This document shows positions 1 to 8,568 of a DNA stretch of 28,745 bases, one piece after another. The notes under the pieces were generated by a model. It had not been told where the DNA came from. It did no database searches and worked only from the letters and a program-made list of their open reading frames with translations. Numbering within the stretch: the stretch's first letter is position 1; the number at the start of each line of letters is the position of its first letter. A program made the position numbers and the translations under genes. Origin of the DNA: Beroe ovata. Lineage: Eukaryota > Ctenophora > Nuda > Beroida > Beroidae. The DNA lies in NCBI GenBank assembly GCA_946803715.1, contig CAMPET010000019.1, positions 513,785 to 542,529 on the forward strand, written 5' to 3'.

Positions 1-90
1 TGTGTGTGTGTTTGGGGGTGTTTGTGTCTGTGTGTCTGTGTTTGTGTGTGTATGTGTGTGTGTGTGTGTCTGTGTTTGTGTGTGTCTGTG
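1..90. repeat. TG-rich microsatellite at window start
   Basis: Imperfect (TG)n with TC and TTTG interruptions. The open frame through it encodes only Cys/Val repeats and is not a gene. Other TG tracts in this window lie just after splice donors, so this could be the start of an intron of an unseen upstream gene, but no exon is visible. Confidence 0.85.
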
Positions 91-1054
91 GCATACCGAG
101 GTCGATGTTTCTCTATCCATGGTAACTCGTGTGTAGGCTTGCTCTTCTTATTTACATGTTTTGTCTCCCCACCCTCACTTTCCATCTCAGTCATGCTAAC
201 TAACGTTAACTTCATGTGAACTTCACGATAATTTCTTAACAGAAAATTCGGAGTTATAATGGTTTTAAACCATCCCTCAGTAATTCCACGTAGTGATCCC
301 ATCTGAGCTCACGATAATACAACATGAAGGAATTATTATCCACGGAGTCAGCTGTACAATTCATACAGCTTGATACGAATAAATCACCTTGACATATTCT
401 GAACAATGAACCCAAACACGAAAATAAAACCCACCCAGTCATGTACCGATTACATGACCATTATGACTGTTCCTGGCTGCCCTGTATTTGAACACTGTGG
501 CAGAGTAAAGACTGAACAAGTTGCGCTGATGTTTGAATTTCCGAGCAGTGGAATATTGGGACACGATTATCCGCTTAGCTGCTCTCCGTTTTTCCAGTTG
601 AATCAGACTTAGCGCTATGTACAACCTGGAAAAGGGTAGTGTGAACATATAACACACTATATTATGCACGCCATAGTAAAATATCCCAATTTTAGCTTCC
701 ACATTAGTAGCAATTGCAAAAGTTCACTCGACGTATGAAAACATCACACTGACCAACACGAAGCAATGAGCTCGGGATACTGTAATCTGACAGCAAGGCG
801 AAGTTGTTGCTTGGAAACGGTGTAACACTGTCTCGCAGCATAACTGGATGCGTCACCTAGTGCACTCCAACCACCTGCATATGGAATATTTCCCGATGGA
901 ATTCTGGGCCTATATCGTCTCCCGGAGGCGATATTTTCACCACTTTTCCGAGTATTCATAGATTATTTAGCTCTGAAATTCCACCTGATCGGACACAACA
1001 ACACAGTTACACAACATAAGACGATCACACAACACAAGACAGCTTAACACTCAC
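91..1054. other. no confident gene; possible weak minus-strand exons
   Basis: No recognisable protein family, RNA gene or mobile element. On the minus strand an open stretch around 744-890 begins after a plausible acceptor (TATGCAG then GTGG) in a phase matching the donor of the exon at 1055-1403, so it could be the next exon. It ends at a stop near 744. Nothing in the peptide is recognisable, and I treat this as unproven. Confidence 0.3.
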
Positions 1055-1403
1055 CGCCTAGAGTGGACAGCCAGTTGATAAGCTCCGAGGTGGCTAAATG
1101 AATATTCTGCAGATGGGAAATCTTCGACATCCAACTCAAGTCCCCCTCACTCAGGTGCACACAGTTAGCCCTGATTTTCCACCCGAAGCCAAGTGGCGCA
1201 TATGGGAGGTCAAAATCCGGTGATTTCCGTTGAATCAGAGCTCGAATCTTGTCATCGAGTGTGAGAGTGTGATCAGAACAGGAAATCAGGTTAGAGAGTA
1301 TCCTGGTGATGTGATTCTGACAGGTATACAGAACGATATAAGACGACAGAAAATGAGACTCTTTCCTGATTTCGTGGTTACTCACGGTAACAGTCCATTC
1401 CAT
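1055..1403 (-). CDS. possible coding exon of an unrecognised gene
   Basis: A minus-strand open frame of about 117 codons runs from an ATG at 1403 to a good splice donor (GGCG then GTGAGT, exon end at 1055). Just upstream of the ATG a CTCAG acceptor precedes GATATTGC, so the exon may begin there instead and the ATG may be internal. The peptide is not low complexity and contains several Trp and Cys residues, but I recognise no domain. It could be a chance open frame, and the partner exons are not established. Confidence 0.35.
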
Positions 1404-1602
1404 GCAATATCCTGAGTGAAGATAGAATGAGTTTGACAGAACAACTATTAGCTATTCTCTCCTATTCTCAGCCCGACCATTATCCAACAACAATACATCA
1501 AAAGTTAACTAAACAGAAATTACCCTTTAATCAATCATTTTTACATCTACGCAATGATCAAGACTGAATTGGAATCAAGATTTCATTATTCCTGGATAAA
1601 GT

Positions 1603-2553
1603 TCATGAGTTTGCTTGCAAAAACCATTCGAAAATATAGTCCATTGCAAAATGTGAGGTCCAGGGATGCTCCTGAGTCCCTGCTGATCTTAATTCACAAC
1701 CGTTTGACTTGCCAAGATAGTCATTGGGGGGTTCATCAGATGTCACCCAATTGATTATGGGGATATCTTCACACCTCAATGATCCAATATGGACACTGTC
1801 TGTGAATGCAATCTTAGAAACTACATCATGAAAGTTCTCCTTCTTCAAAGCTAAACTTTTGGTTACCTCCCCTCCAAAGCTATGAGCAACAATGTAAACT
1901 GAATCGTGTTCTGCATTGGATAGAAAAATGTCCCAAGCAGTCTTAGCATGTTTGAAAGGATTCTCTGAGCCAATTAAATGAGGGCCAGACTCATTTGTAT
2001 TCAAAACAAGTACATCAAAATCATTCTTTGCTGCCCAATCAATGTAAGGAAGCATTGACCCAGCATACAGGTTGTCATTTATGATTATCTTCCTGGCCCA
2101 CTGTCCAGCTTTTACAGCACCACTACCATTGATGAGAACAAGTTTTTTCCCTGGTTTGGTAGCAAAATTCTTTGTAGCAAACACAAATGAAGATGACTCA
2201 ACTGGTGAAGCATGATCCGATCCTCTTAATGGAACCCTTTCTAAATGACATTTCTCTTCCATCATATTATAGATATGCTGGGTGACATAATCACCAATCT
2301 TCTCATACCTTATTTGATTCTTTGCATGACTTTCATAGTGGTCAAATTGAAATTTATCCCCAACACTGTTCAAAAAGTCTCCAGATGGAGAAAAGGTAAA
2401 AAGCAGATCACCAGCAGCATTTTCACTATCTGGGCACTTATTTATATCCATCCTATCATTTAAAGAAGTCAGATCAAGATCCAAAGTATGAGAAACCACG
2501 ATGTTCATAACAAGAAGAGTGATCATGGTGACTGTATGCACAAAAATTTCCAT
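1603..2553 (-). CDS. ARB2A: ARB2A/FAM172A-like protein (Arb2 domain), intronless
   Basis: A single 316-codon exon. Residues 1-23 form a hydrophobic signal-like segment. Residues 60-315 match the Arb2/FAM172A family: the family's HGSG loop appears as INGSG at 141-145, followed by AGQWAR (149-154) and a LVLNTNE strand (182-188). There is an AHSFGG nucleophile elbow with Ser225, TDSVH at 251-255, and a late His296 in an AGTQEHPWTS context. The fold is alpha/beta-hydrolase-like. FAM172A is an ER and nuclear protein tied to Argonaute trafficking and splicing, while fission yeast Arb2 acts in an Argonaute chaperone complex; catalysis has not been clearly shown for the family. Vertebrate FAM172A ends in an HEEL-type ER retrieval tail; this one ends FLQANS without it. 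The absence of introns beside intron-rich neighbours suggests retroposition or intron loss. The family call is firm; true orthology is less certain. Confidence 0.85.
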   Translation of the reverse strand: MEIFVHTVTMITLLVMNIVVSHTLDLDLTSLNDRMDINKCPDSENAAGDLLFTFSPSGDFLNSVGDKFQFDHYESHAKNQIRYEKIGDYVTQHIYNMMEEKCHLERVPLRGSDHASPVESSSFVFATKNFATKPGKKLVLINGSGAVKAGQWARKIIINDNLYAGSMLPYIDWAAKNDFDVLVLNTNESGPHLIGSENPFKHAKTAWDIFLSNAEHDSVYIVAHSFGGEVTKSLALKKENFHDVVSKIAFTDSVHIGSLRCEDIPIINWVTSDEPPNDYLGKSNGCELRSAGTQEHPWTSHFAMDYIFEWFLQANS

Positions 2554-3586
2554 TTAAGCCCGCCAACTTTGAACACACTGAAGTATTTTAAGTGGTGATA
2601 AATAAAAAGGGCAGTTCTCAGTTCTGAATATCCCATGGCTGAATAGAACGACCCTGTAATTGAAAAGGATTAAATGTTTTGTCATTATCTACATATAGTT
2701 GATTGCTTTGTAATAGTTTTTACAGTCATAATCGAAAATGTAACAGGAAAGTTGCATTCACACAATCATTACTAGTGCACCCTCAAACAGAAATAAATGA
2801 AATGAAATATAGTAATAATCCAATAAGAAAATGAATAAATAAAAAATAGAAGATATTGAAAATTAGCAAATAAACTGGAATAGATAGTGCTGCGCGCGGC
2901 TCGACCCCAGTATTATAAAAACCATTAAAAAATTTTTAAGCTATTCCGTTTTTCGTCAAATTGAAATTTTGGTATACAAAATAAAAAAAATTGTTGTATA
3001 TATTTTAACCAATAGTTATCTGCGGGTAAAGAATTGCAGGTGGACGCGCCGCGCATATTTTCGAAAAATGTAACTCATGTCATAATGGAAATAAATTGAT
3101 ATTAAGTATATTTTGTTTTATATTTTGCAGTTTATCTACACCTCTATTATAAATAACTTATGGAATCTTCCATATCAATAGTGCATCTGTTTTCAATTAT
3201 TTCTATTTTTCAATTATTTTTTCATTTATTTTTGTAAGAAAAAATTGCTCAGATTTCTACTGATGTTGTTTATCAAACCTGCCATATTATTGAGTTAACA
3301 TTTGAGTTGAGAGTTTGATGATAGAAGAATGACAATAATCTCAAATAATAGGAATAATACAAGTAACTGAACCGAGCTCGTGATCCATGAACTCAGCTCA
3401 TGCTTCAATGATTGCCCTTCAAGCCATGATATTATTGAACATCAAATCCAGGAACTGTAGTCAATATATATGGCTAGGTTTTTGATCATTATTTTCAAGA
3501 TTTTGACGGCACATCAAATCTATCTAGGTCATGTTTATGCAGCTGGAACATTATCCTGCTCAATAACAAGATGACTACAGTTGAAG
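2554..3586. other. intergenic region between divergent genes
   Basis: AT-rich spacer between the minus-strand ARB2A-like start and the plus-strand receptor start, so it probably holds both promoters. No open reading frame of note. It contains one CpG-rich inverted-repeat candidate (2889-3062), listed separately. I could not identify a convincing core promoter element. Confidence 0.5.
2889..3062. mobile_element. putative miniature inverted-repeat element with CpG-rich ends
   Basis: Two CpG-rich patches, TGCTGCGCGCGGCTCGACC near 2889 and GGACGCGCCGCGCATATT near 3042, are roughly inverted copies flanking about 140 bp of AT-rich DNA. The right patch shares a CGCGCCGCGC core with other palindromes at 16.8, 19.5 and 26.3 kb. 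There is no coding capacity. The arms are imperfect and no target-site duplication was verified, so a non-autonomous element is an inference. Confidence 0.35.
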
Positions 3587-4471
3587 ATGTTGGGACATTC
3601 TCTTTGCATACTTTCAATATGGACCTCTTTAAGTGCAATTTCTGTCATCAGCCCTCCTTACATAGAACAGCTTCCTGATAATGACTCAAAACATAACTGG
3701 CTTACCACATTCACATTAAAGTGTGCCTTGGATGACTGGCCTGGAACACCTGTTATATTCTGGAAAAGAGATGGAGTTACTCTGTATCCATATGCAGATA
3801 CACGAATTGTTTTCAGGTAGATCATAATTTGTATTTGCTATGGACCACAATATCTATTTTGGTACTCCATATAATGGAGTATGATATGATCAACTTTCAG
3901 TGAAGACAAGGAAAGTCTCACATTTATTGATGTTACCCAAGGACAGAGTGGCATGTTCATGTGTATTGCTGCTGAATTTAGAGAGTATATTTTCGAGATG
4001 TCATTGCCCAAGCAGGTAATAATTGTGTGTTACACTGGCATAACTTGACACTCATTATAAGTGAAATTATGTTTTATTGCTAAGATGCTAATGATACAAT
4101 CACTAGGTTATAATTGAAGAACCGCCAGAAGTCCCACAAAATCTACACGTTTTGTCAAAAACATCAACAGCCCTCAAACTGCATTGGGACCTTAATGGTC
4201 AGAATATAACTTGTTTTGATCATCAGTGGTTACTGACTTGATAACATTTTTGCTTTTTAGCATTTTTGCTGTTAATATTCCAAAATTACAGGTAGTGGAG
4301 CAGCTGATTATTATGTAGTTGTTTTAAGACCAGGAGACATTGAATACAAAACCGGGCAACTGTATGTTGAAGTATCAGACCTGAGCCCCTACTCTATCTA
4401 CACATTCAGTGTTTCATCCTTCAATCATGTTGGGACTAGAGGGAGGAGTGATGTTCTCCAAATAAGAACAG
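3587..4471 (+). CDS. Ig/FN3 single-pass receptor, exons 1-4 (signal peptide, Ig, FN3-1)
   Basis: Exons at 3587-3816, 3901-4015, 4107-4197 and 4292-4471, joined by GT-AG introns with compatible phases (2, 0, 1, then ending in phase 1). The start is the ATG at 3587, with an in-frame stop just upstream. Residues 1-20 form a signal peptide. Residues about 22-110 are an Ig-like domain: Cys in TLKCALDDW, the core Trp in VIFWKRDG, and the second Cys in QSGMFMCIA. Residues about 116-205 are an FN3 domain with its Trp in LKLHWDLNG and a Tyr in SPYSIYTFSVS. The phase-1 ending at the FN3 boundary fits the next FN3 exon at 8569, so I read this as the N-terminal half of the receptor completed at 8569-16120. 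No specific family (DCC, ROBO and others) is assignable. If the intron after exon 4 is retained, the frame stops at 4542. Confidence 0.8.
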
Positions 4472-4770
4472 GTTTTTCAGTCAATGAATCCTCATGGTCC
4501 TCTTGTTCTTCATCTATGTCTAATTTCATGTTTGTCATTTGAAGTTAGGGAATGATCAATCAGGAACAAATTGATACAGTGTGTGATAGAGTTCTGTTTA
4601 CAAAGTGACATAAGAATAGTGCTATACAATTTCACAAAAGTCAATGAATATTATAATAATAAAAACTTCTCTCCAAGGCTCATCACAAGTTTTGTTGGTT
4701 GATCTTCATGTCAGAATTTTGAAAAGAAACTCATCGAAACTCTACATTCCACCCTCCTGAGTCCGTCTAT

Positions 4771-6150
4771 TTAAACTTCTCCCGCCACGGGCTTGGTGCC
4801 GTGAATCTCGTGGTGTAGGTCGAGCACTGCTGGGATGACGTGACTGAACTCTGCGTACATGAGGTTCATGATCCTCTCTCCTGTCCCGTCCACAAACGGC
4901 CTCCTCCCGTGTAGGACCCTGCAGTTGTCAATCATAACCAGGTCTCCGGCGTCAAGTCGTCTAGCTCCTGGGGTGCGGGGCTCGATGCACTTGTTCCTGT
5001 AGTAGGAATACGCCTCCCACCATGCTTTCCTTGTCTCCAGGTCTGTGTGCTTGGCGAATTCCAACTCATCCAGCTCACAGAACATGTCCACTACTCTATA
5101 AATATCCTCCCCTCTCATGTCCACCACTCTGTGGCTGGAAACGTTCAGTTTCTTGCCCGGCACGGCATACCTGTAGTAAGCAACCACATCCGTCAGTAGC
5201 TTGAAATATTCCGGCTTTTCCCGTCTCACCTCGTCCAGAATGGCAAAGGTGTCCACGTAAGTGCTCTCTCCTCCAACCACCGTGTTTTTCCTGCCATACA
5301 CATTCAGAATGTCGGGTGTCTTGGTGTAGAAACTGAAATCTGTGTGGGTGGGCAGCTCGTTGTTGGTGTATGCCACCAGTTCTCCGTCAGTTACACTCCT
5401 AAACTTGATCTCCACAGTTGGTCCGTAGATTGTGTCCTGAACTGGACCATATCTGAGATCCTCGTTGAGCAGACTCACGGGGTTGTCAAGATCGGGACAT
5501 CCCTTGAGGATGGCAACTCCGTATTCCATGAAGTGGAGCAGGAATTTCTGGAGCTCCTTCTTATCTGCCTTGACAACATCGTATTGGAACGGTTCGAGGG
5601 CTATGTCTCCACCATTTTCCCCCGTCCAGAAAGTTTGAGCTCTGTTTTTCCGCTGGACAAGATCCATGTATTGCTCCAGGATCGTTGCACCAGAATCCAC
5701 TCCGTACGCGGCATTGGTGTTCCTCGGGATTTTGCCAGTGTGACCATCACTCCACTTGGCAGAGATGAAATCGTCGTCTACATCCAGGATTTTAGTGAGC
5801 TGTATTCCGTCATTCACGGACACCATGGTCTTAGCCATGCTGTACTGACTGCAGCACTGCAGACACCTGTGAATGACAATCCTCTAAATAATTGGGTTGT
5901 GCATAATGATTATATGTGTGTGTATGTGTATGTGTTTGTATGTGTGTGTATGTGTATGTGTGTGTGTGTGTGTGTGTGTCACTAACCTGCACAGGTTCCG
6001 CGACTCCTGATGGAGGAATGTCTTGTCACCGTCCTGGAGACCGATCTCTGTGATGGCTACCTCGGTGTTAGCGGCAGCTGCTGTAGCTGTAGCCATGAGG
6101 CGGCTCACTTGCTTGGCAGCGCGGAGCTGAGTTCGGAGAGTGGCAAGCAT
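4771..6150 (-). CDS. BBOX1: gamma-butyrobetaine/trimethyllysine dioxygenase-like enzyme (TauD/TfdA family)
   Basis: Two minus-strand exons, 5987-6150 and 4771-5839, joined in phase 2 (TGCAG then GTTAGT; acceptor GTACAG then CATGG), give 410 residues. Fe(II)/2-oxoglutarate dioxygenases of this family hydroxylate gamma-butyrobetaine or trimethyllysine in carnitine synthesis. The HxD motif is in PTHTDFSF (His220, Asp222), the distal iron His365 is in RVLHGRRPF, and the following Arg is positioned to bind 2-oxoglutarate. Exon 1 is rich in Ala, Arg and Thr with no acidic residue in its first 29 positions, as in a mitochondrial leader. The N-terminal region keeps the WxDGHxxxxP signature (WSDGH) but lacks the WLRDNCxC zinc ligands typical of BBOX1 and TMLHE. 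Substrate choice between the two cannot be told from sequence, so the symbol is provisional. The gene lies antisense inside a receptor intron. Confidence 0.85.
5908..5986. repeat. TG/CA microsatellite directly after a splice donor
   Basis: (TG)n on the plus strand, read as (CA)n on the minus strand. It starts within six bases of the GTTAGT donor of the dioxygenase intron and fills about half of that 147-bp intron. CA repeats in introns can bind hnRNP L-type splicing factors in animals; whether this one does is unknown. Confidence 0.9.
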
Positions 6151-7159
6151 TGTGGTGGCTAAAAATGGGTGAGGGAGGGGGTTAGATACTATATGGAAAT
6201 GCGGCAGTTAGATACTGCAATATAGCAGGCTGTAGTGTGAGTTAGATGGCAATATGGCAGTCAAATATAGAGGATAAGAGAGTCGCACGTTGTAGATGTG
6301 GGTAGGAGAAAACTTGCTGGTCCGGAAAACAGTACTCACCTTATAAAGCAGCTTATCACGTTATTTCACGTCAAATGTCCGTTGCCACGTGACCACAGCA
6401 GATAAGCTTGTGTTACGTGAGCATATGGCCTTATCAACAAGCGGCTAGTTAATTCGATTTTCACTCCCTGCTCACCGAGATGGAAGTTAAACTTTCGTCG
6501 GGCTGTGAAACTCATTATATTATGTGTGAGAGATCCAACCAAATGTTGTTAATAGTTGAATCTGAAATATCTAAATAACAACAACTCCTTACTGCCATCG
6601 GTAATTTGAACGAAGCAACGAGATGCTCATTCTGCAATTTCCGCGATGTATTGCCCATCTAGATATTCTTCGTGGGAGAATCTGCGCACAGTTGCAACAT
6701 TTGCTGTAATAGTATCAAGTTTTATAAAACCTCATCGTGCTGTAAACTATTGCTCTTCAGTAGTATTGGGCTATCATGACTGTTAGTCAACCATCAGAGT
6801 TTCTGGAAAAGCAGGAAATGTTCTGGAGAATTTTGCAGAAGCACAGTCACCGTCACCACTGCTCTAATTAGATTTTAGTCTCGTTTTTCTTGTTCTATCG
6901 AATTATTAAGCTTGCACCGGAGATAAAACCACTAGATCGGGCCATTCTAAAACAATTCCTGACATTTGAGAACAGGTTTTTGTCGCCTGCGTTTCGCGAA
7001 AATTGGTCACACTGTTTCAATTAATAAATCACGAGATGCCCAAGTCAAACCCTCTTTCAAATTCCATACAATCATCAAAATAATACGAATTGTCAAATAT
7101 AATACGAATGCGAAATATCCCAGCATGCAATTAATATATTAACGCAACAATGATATATG
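6151..7159. other. intergenic/intronic spacer with dioxygenase promoter
   Basis: About 1 kb between the dioxygenase start and the 3' end of the next minus-strand gene. No coding potential or RNA gene recognised. The portion near 6330-6430 likely contains the dioxygenase promoter (E-box listed separately). The rest is AT-rich sequence in which I see nothing. Confidence 0.5.
6381..6396 (-). promoter_or_regulatory. candidate E-box (CACGTG) upstream of the dioxygenase gene
   Basis: A palindromic CACGTG core in GGTCACGTGGCAAC (minus strand), about 235 bp upstream of the dioxygenase ATG. A further ACGTGA lies 30 bp away, and two GATAAG/CTTATC motifs are near it. The core resembles USF/MITF/TFEB-type sites. 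A single short motif gives weak evidence. Confidence 0.3.
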
Positions 7160-8242
7160 CTAAGTATCTGCACTTCGAGTCGAAGTTATCGATAAGGATG
7201 ACGATTTCATGGTCACATACGTCTCTTTTTTCCTGCCAAGTTGGGGGCTCCTCATATACTCATACTCGGGGTTTTTAGCAACCCCCCTCACCCGCTCCTC
7301 TCTCCCCTCACTTCCCCTCCTGATAACCCCTCTCCTCACCTCACTTCCACTCCTCACCTCACTTCCACCCCTCCCCTCACTTCCACTCCTCACCTCACTT
7401 CCTCCCCTCCGTCCATCAACTCTCATCAATCCCTCACTGGACCGTGTCAAGGGACGAACTGATTTCCCCACAAAGCTCACTTCATTGTAATGATCTATCG
7501 GTGTTGTACTCCCCGCGATATGCCCTGCTGCCCTGCGTTCCCATGGCACCGGTTTACCGTAATGCCTGCCACCACGGTCACTGTACTTCCTCTCTAACCG
7601 TGGCATTTCCCGATATGATGCCGCCGCCGCCTTTTCCTGTTTCTCATCAGGACTGAACAGACTGTCTATGCTGCAAAGAGTGTCTCGGTATTGGGTTCTG
7701 TTGCCCCCTCCTATCTTCTGTAGAGTGGCGTAATGTGGGTTGCTTGCGGCGGCGATGACACAATGCTGCCCTGACTTTTCACTCCCGGCTTCTGAGTTAT
7801 CGCTCGACGGTACGTGTGACACGTAACTTGGGGGCACGTGACTTGGGGGCACGTGACTGGGGGGCATGTGACTTGGGGGCGGCAAGTGTCCTATCGAGAC
7901 GTGGTTTTGGGATACCCGGCCAATCGATGTATCACTCCCAAAGTGCTCGGGCAGTTTTTTATAATCCGGGTTGACGGTTAAAGTGCCGCATATTTTCTCC
8001 TCCATCTTTTTCCTCGTCGCGTCCGCCTCTGATCGAGAGGATCCCCGTCTCTTGAGCGTCTTTGCGCCCTGCTCGAGAGAGACGACTTTGCGGCAGTTGT
8101 GGCAGTAGCGGCCGTGTCGGCGGCGCTGGAGTGTGACGGCGCAGCTGACCACACTGACGAACATGAAAATGCCGGTGACAACGAGCAACACGATTGAAAT
8201 GAGAAGTGTGGAGTCCTCGCAGAACAGGTTCTTCTTCACCAT
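7160..8242 (-). CDS. intronless single-pass membrane protein with NPxY and YxxM tyrosine motifs
   Basis: 360 codons in one exon. Residues 12-38 form one hydrophobic helix followed by QRRRHGRYCHNCRK, so positive-inside rules put the long tail in the cytoplasm with only about 11 residues outside. There is no cleavable signal. The tail carries NPDY (91-94), NPHY (168-171), NPEY (324-327) and three YxxM sites: YREM (210), YEYM (327) and YVTM (342). By family knowledge NPxY binds PTB domains and phosphorylated YxxM binds PI3-kinase p85 SH2 domains. A CxxC pair (47-50), a PPSH repeat (122-139) and a Gly-Ser-Glu-Arg repeat (about 279-315) are visible. A TTTGCCCAG acceptor 20 bp before the ATG suggests a 5'UTR intron or missing upstream exons. 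No homologous family is recognised; a transmembrane adaptor or a receptor tail are the two readings. Confidence 0.7.
   Translation of the reverse strand: MVKKNLFCEDSTLLISIVLLVVTGIFMFVSVVSCAVTLQRRRHGRYCHNCRKVVSLEQGAKTLKRRGSSRSEADATRKKMEEKICGTLTVNPDYKKLPEHFGSDTSIGRVSQNHVSIGHLPPPSHMPPSHVPPSHVPPSYVSHVPSSDNSEAGSEKSGQHCVIAAASNPHYATLQKIGGGNRTQYRDTLCSIDSLFSPDEKQEKAAAASYREMPRLERKYSDRGGRHYGKPVPWERRAAGHIAGSTTPIDHYNEVSFVGKSVRPLTRSSEGLMRVDGRRGGSEVRSGSEGRGGSEVRSGSEVRRGVIRRGSEGREERVRGVAKNPEYEYMRSPQLGRKKETYVTMKSSSLSITSTRSADT
7285..7420. repeat. coding minisatellite, CTCACTTCC-rich
   Basis: Degenerate repeats of about 9-18 bp (CCTCACTTCCACTCCT type) within the preceding gene. They encode the Gly-Ser-Glu-Val-Arg-rich part of its tail. 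A second short coding repeat near 7826-7880 has 18-bp units containing CACGTGACTTGGGGG and encodes the PPSHV units. Confidence 0.7.
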
Positions 8243-8568
8243 GTCCGCTGCTGCTGCTGGGCAAATCAGGTCTCAGATACACAAATTACTACACAAATTA
8301 TAACACACTGACCAAGTGAGAGAATGTTTGATCGGGAAGCGTGATTAGGATTAATTGTCCGCTGTCCCTGGCGTTAAACACAGTCCTGTGTTTGTCAACA
8401 GTGACAGGGCGTGTGTGTCTGTGTTTGTGTGTCTGTGTGTCCAGTAACATTTACTGCATTGTCAACAATATTACCATGGTACCACTGATACCATGTTATC
8501 ACTGTAACCATGGTAATTGGTAAAACCGCTCTCCTGATAGCACTGTTACCATGGTGACACTATTTCAG

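Noticed and set aside
5344-5985. 213-codon plus-strand frame opposite the dioxygenase
   Set aside because: It is antisense to a well-conserved coding exon, runs into the TG repeat and shows no domain.
7209-7490. Plus-strand open frames over the 7.2-7.6 kb region
   Set aside because: They are low-complexity shadows (Leu/Pro/Ser/Thr repeats) of the minus-strand tyrosine-motif gene.
8470-8568. CCATGG palindromes (GTTACCATGGTGAC) resembling an X-box before receptor exon 5
   Set aside because: They lie in an intron within a repeated ACCATGGTAAC tract, so the match is most likely due to the repeat.
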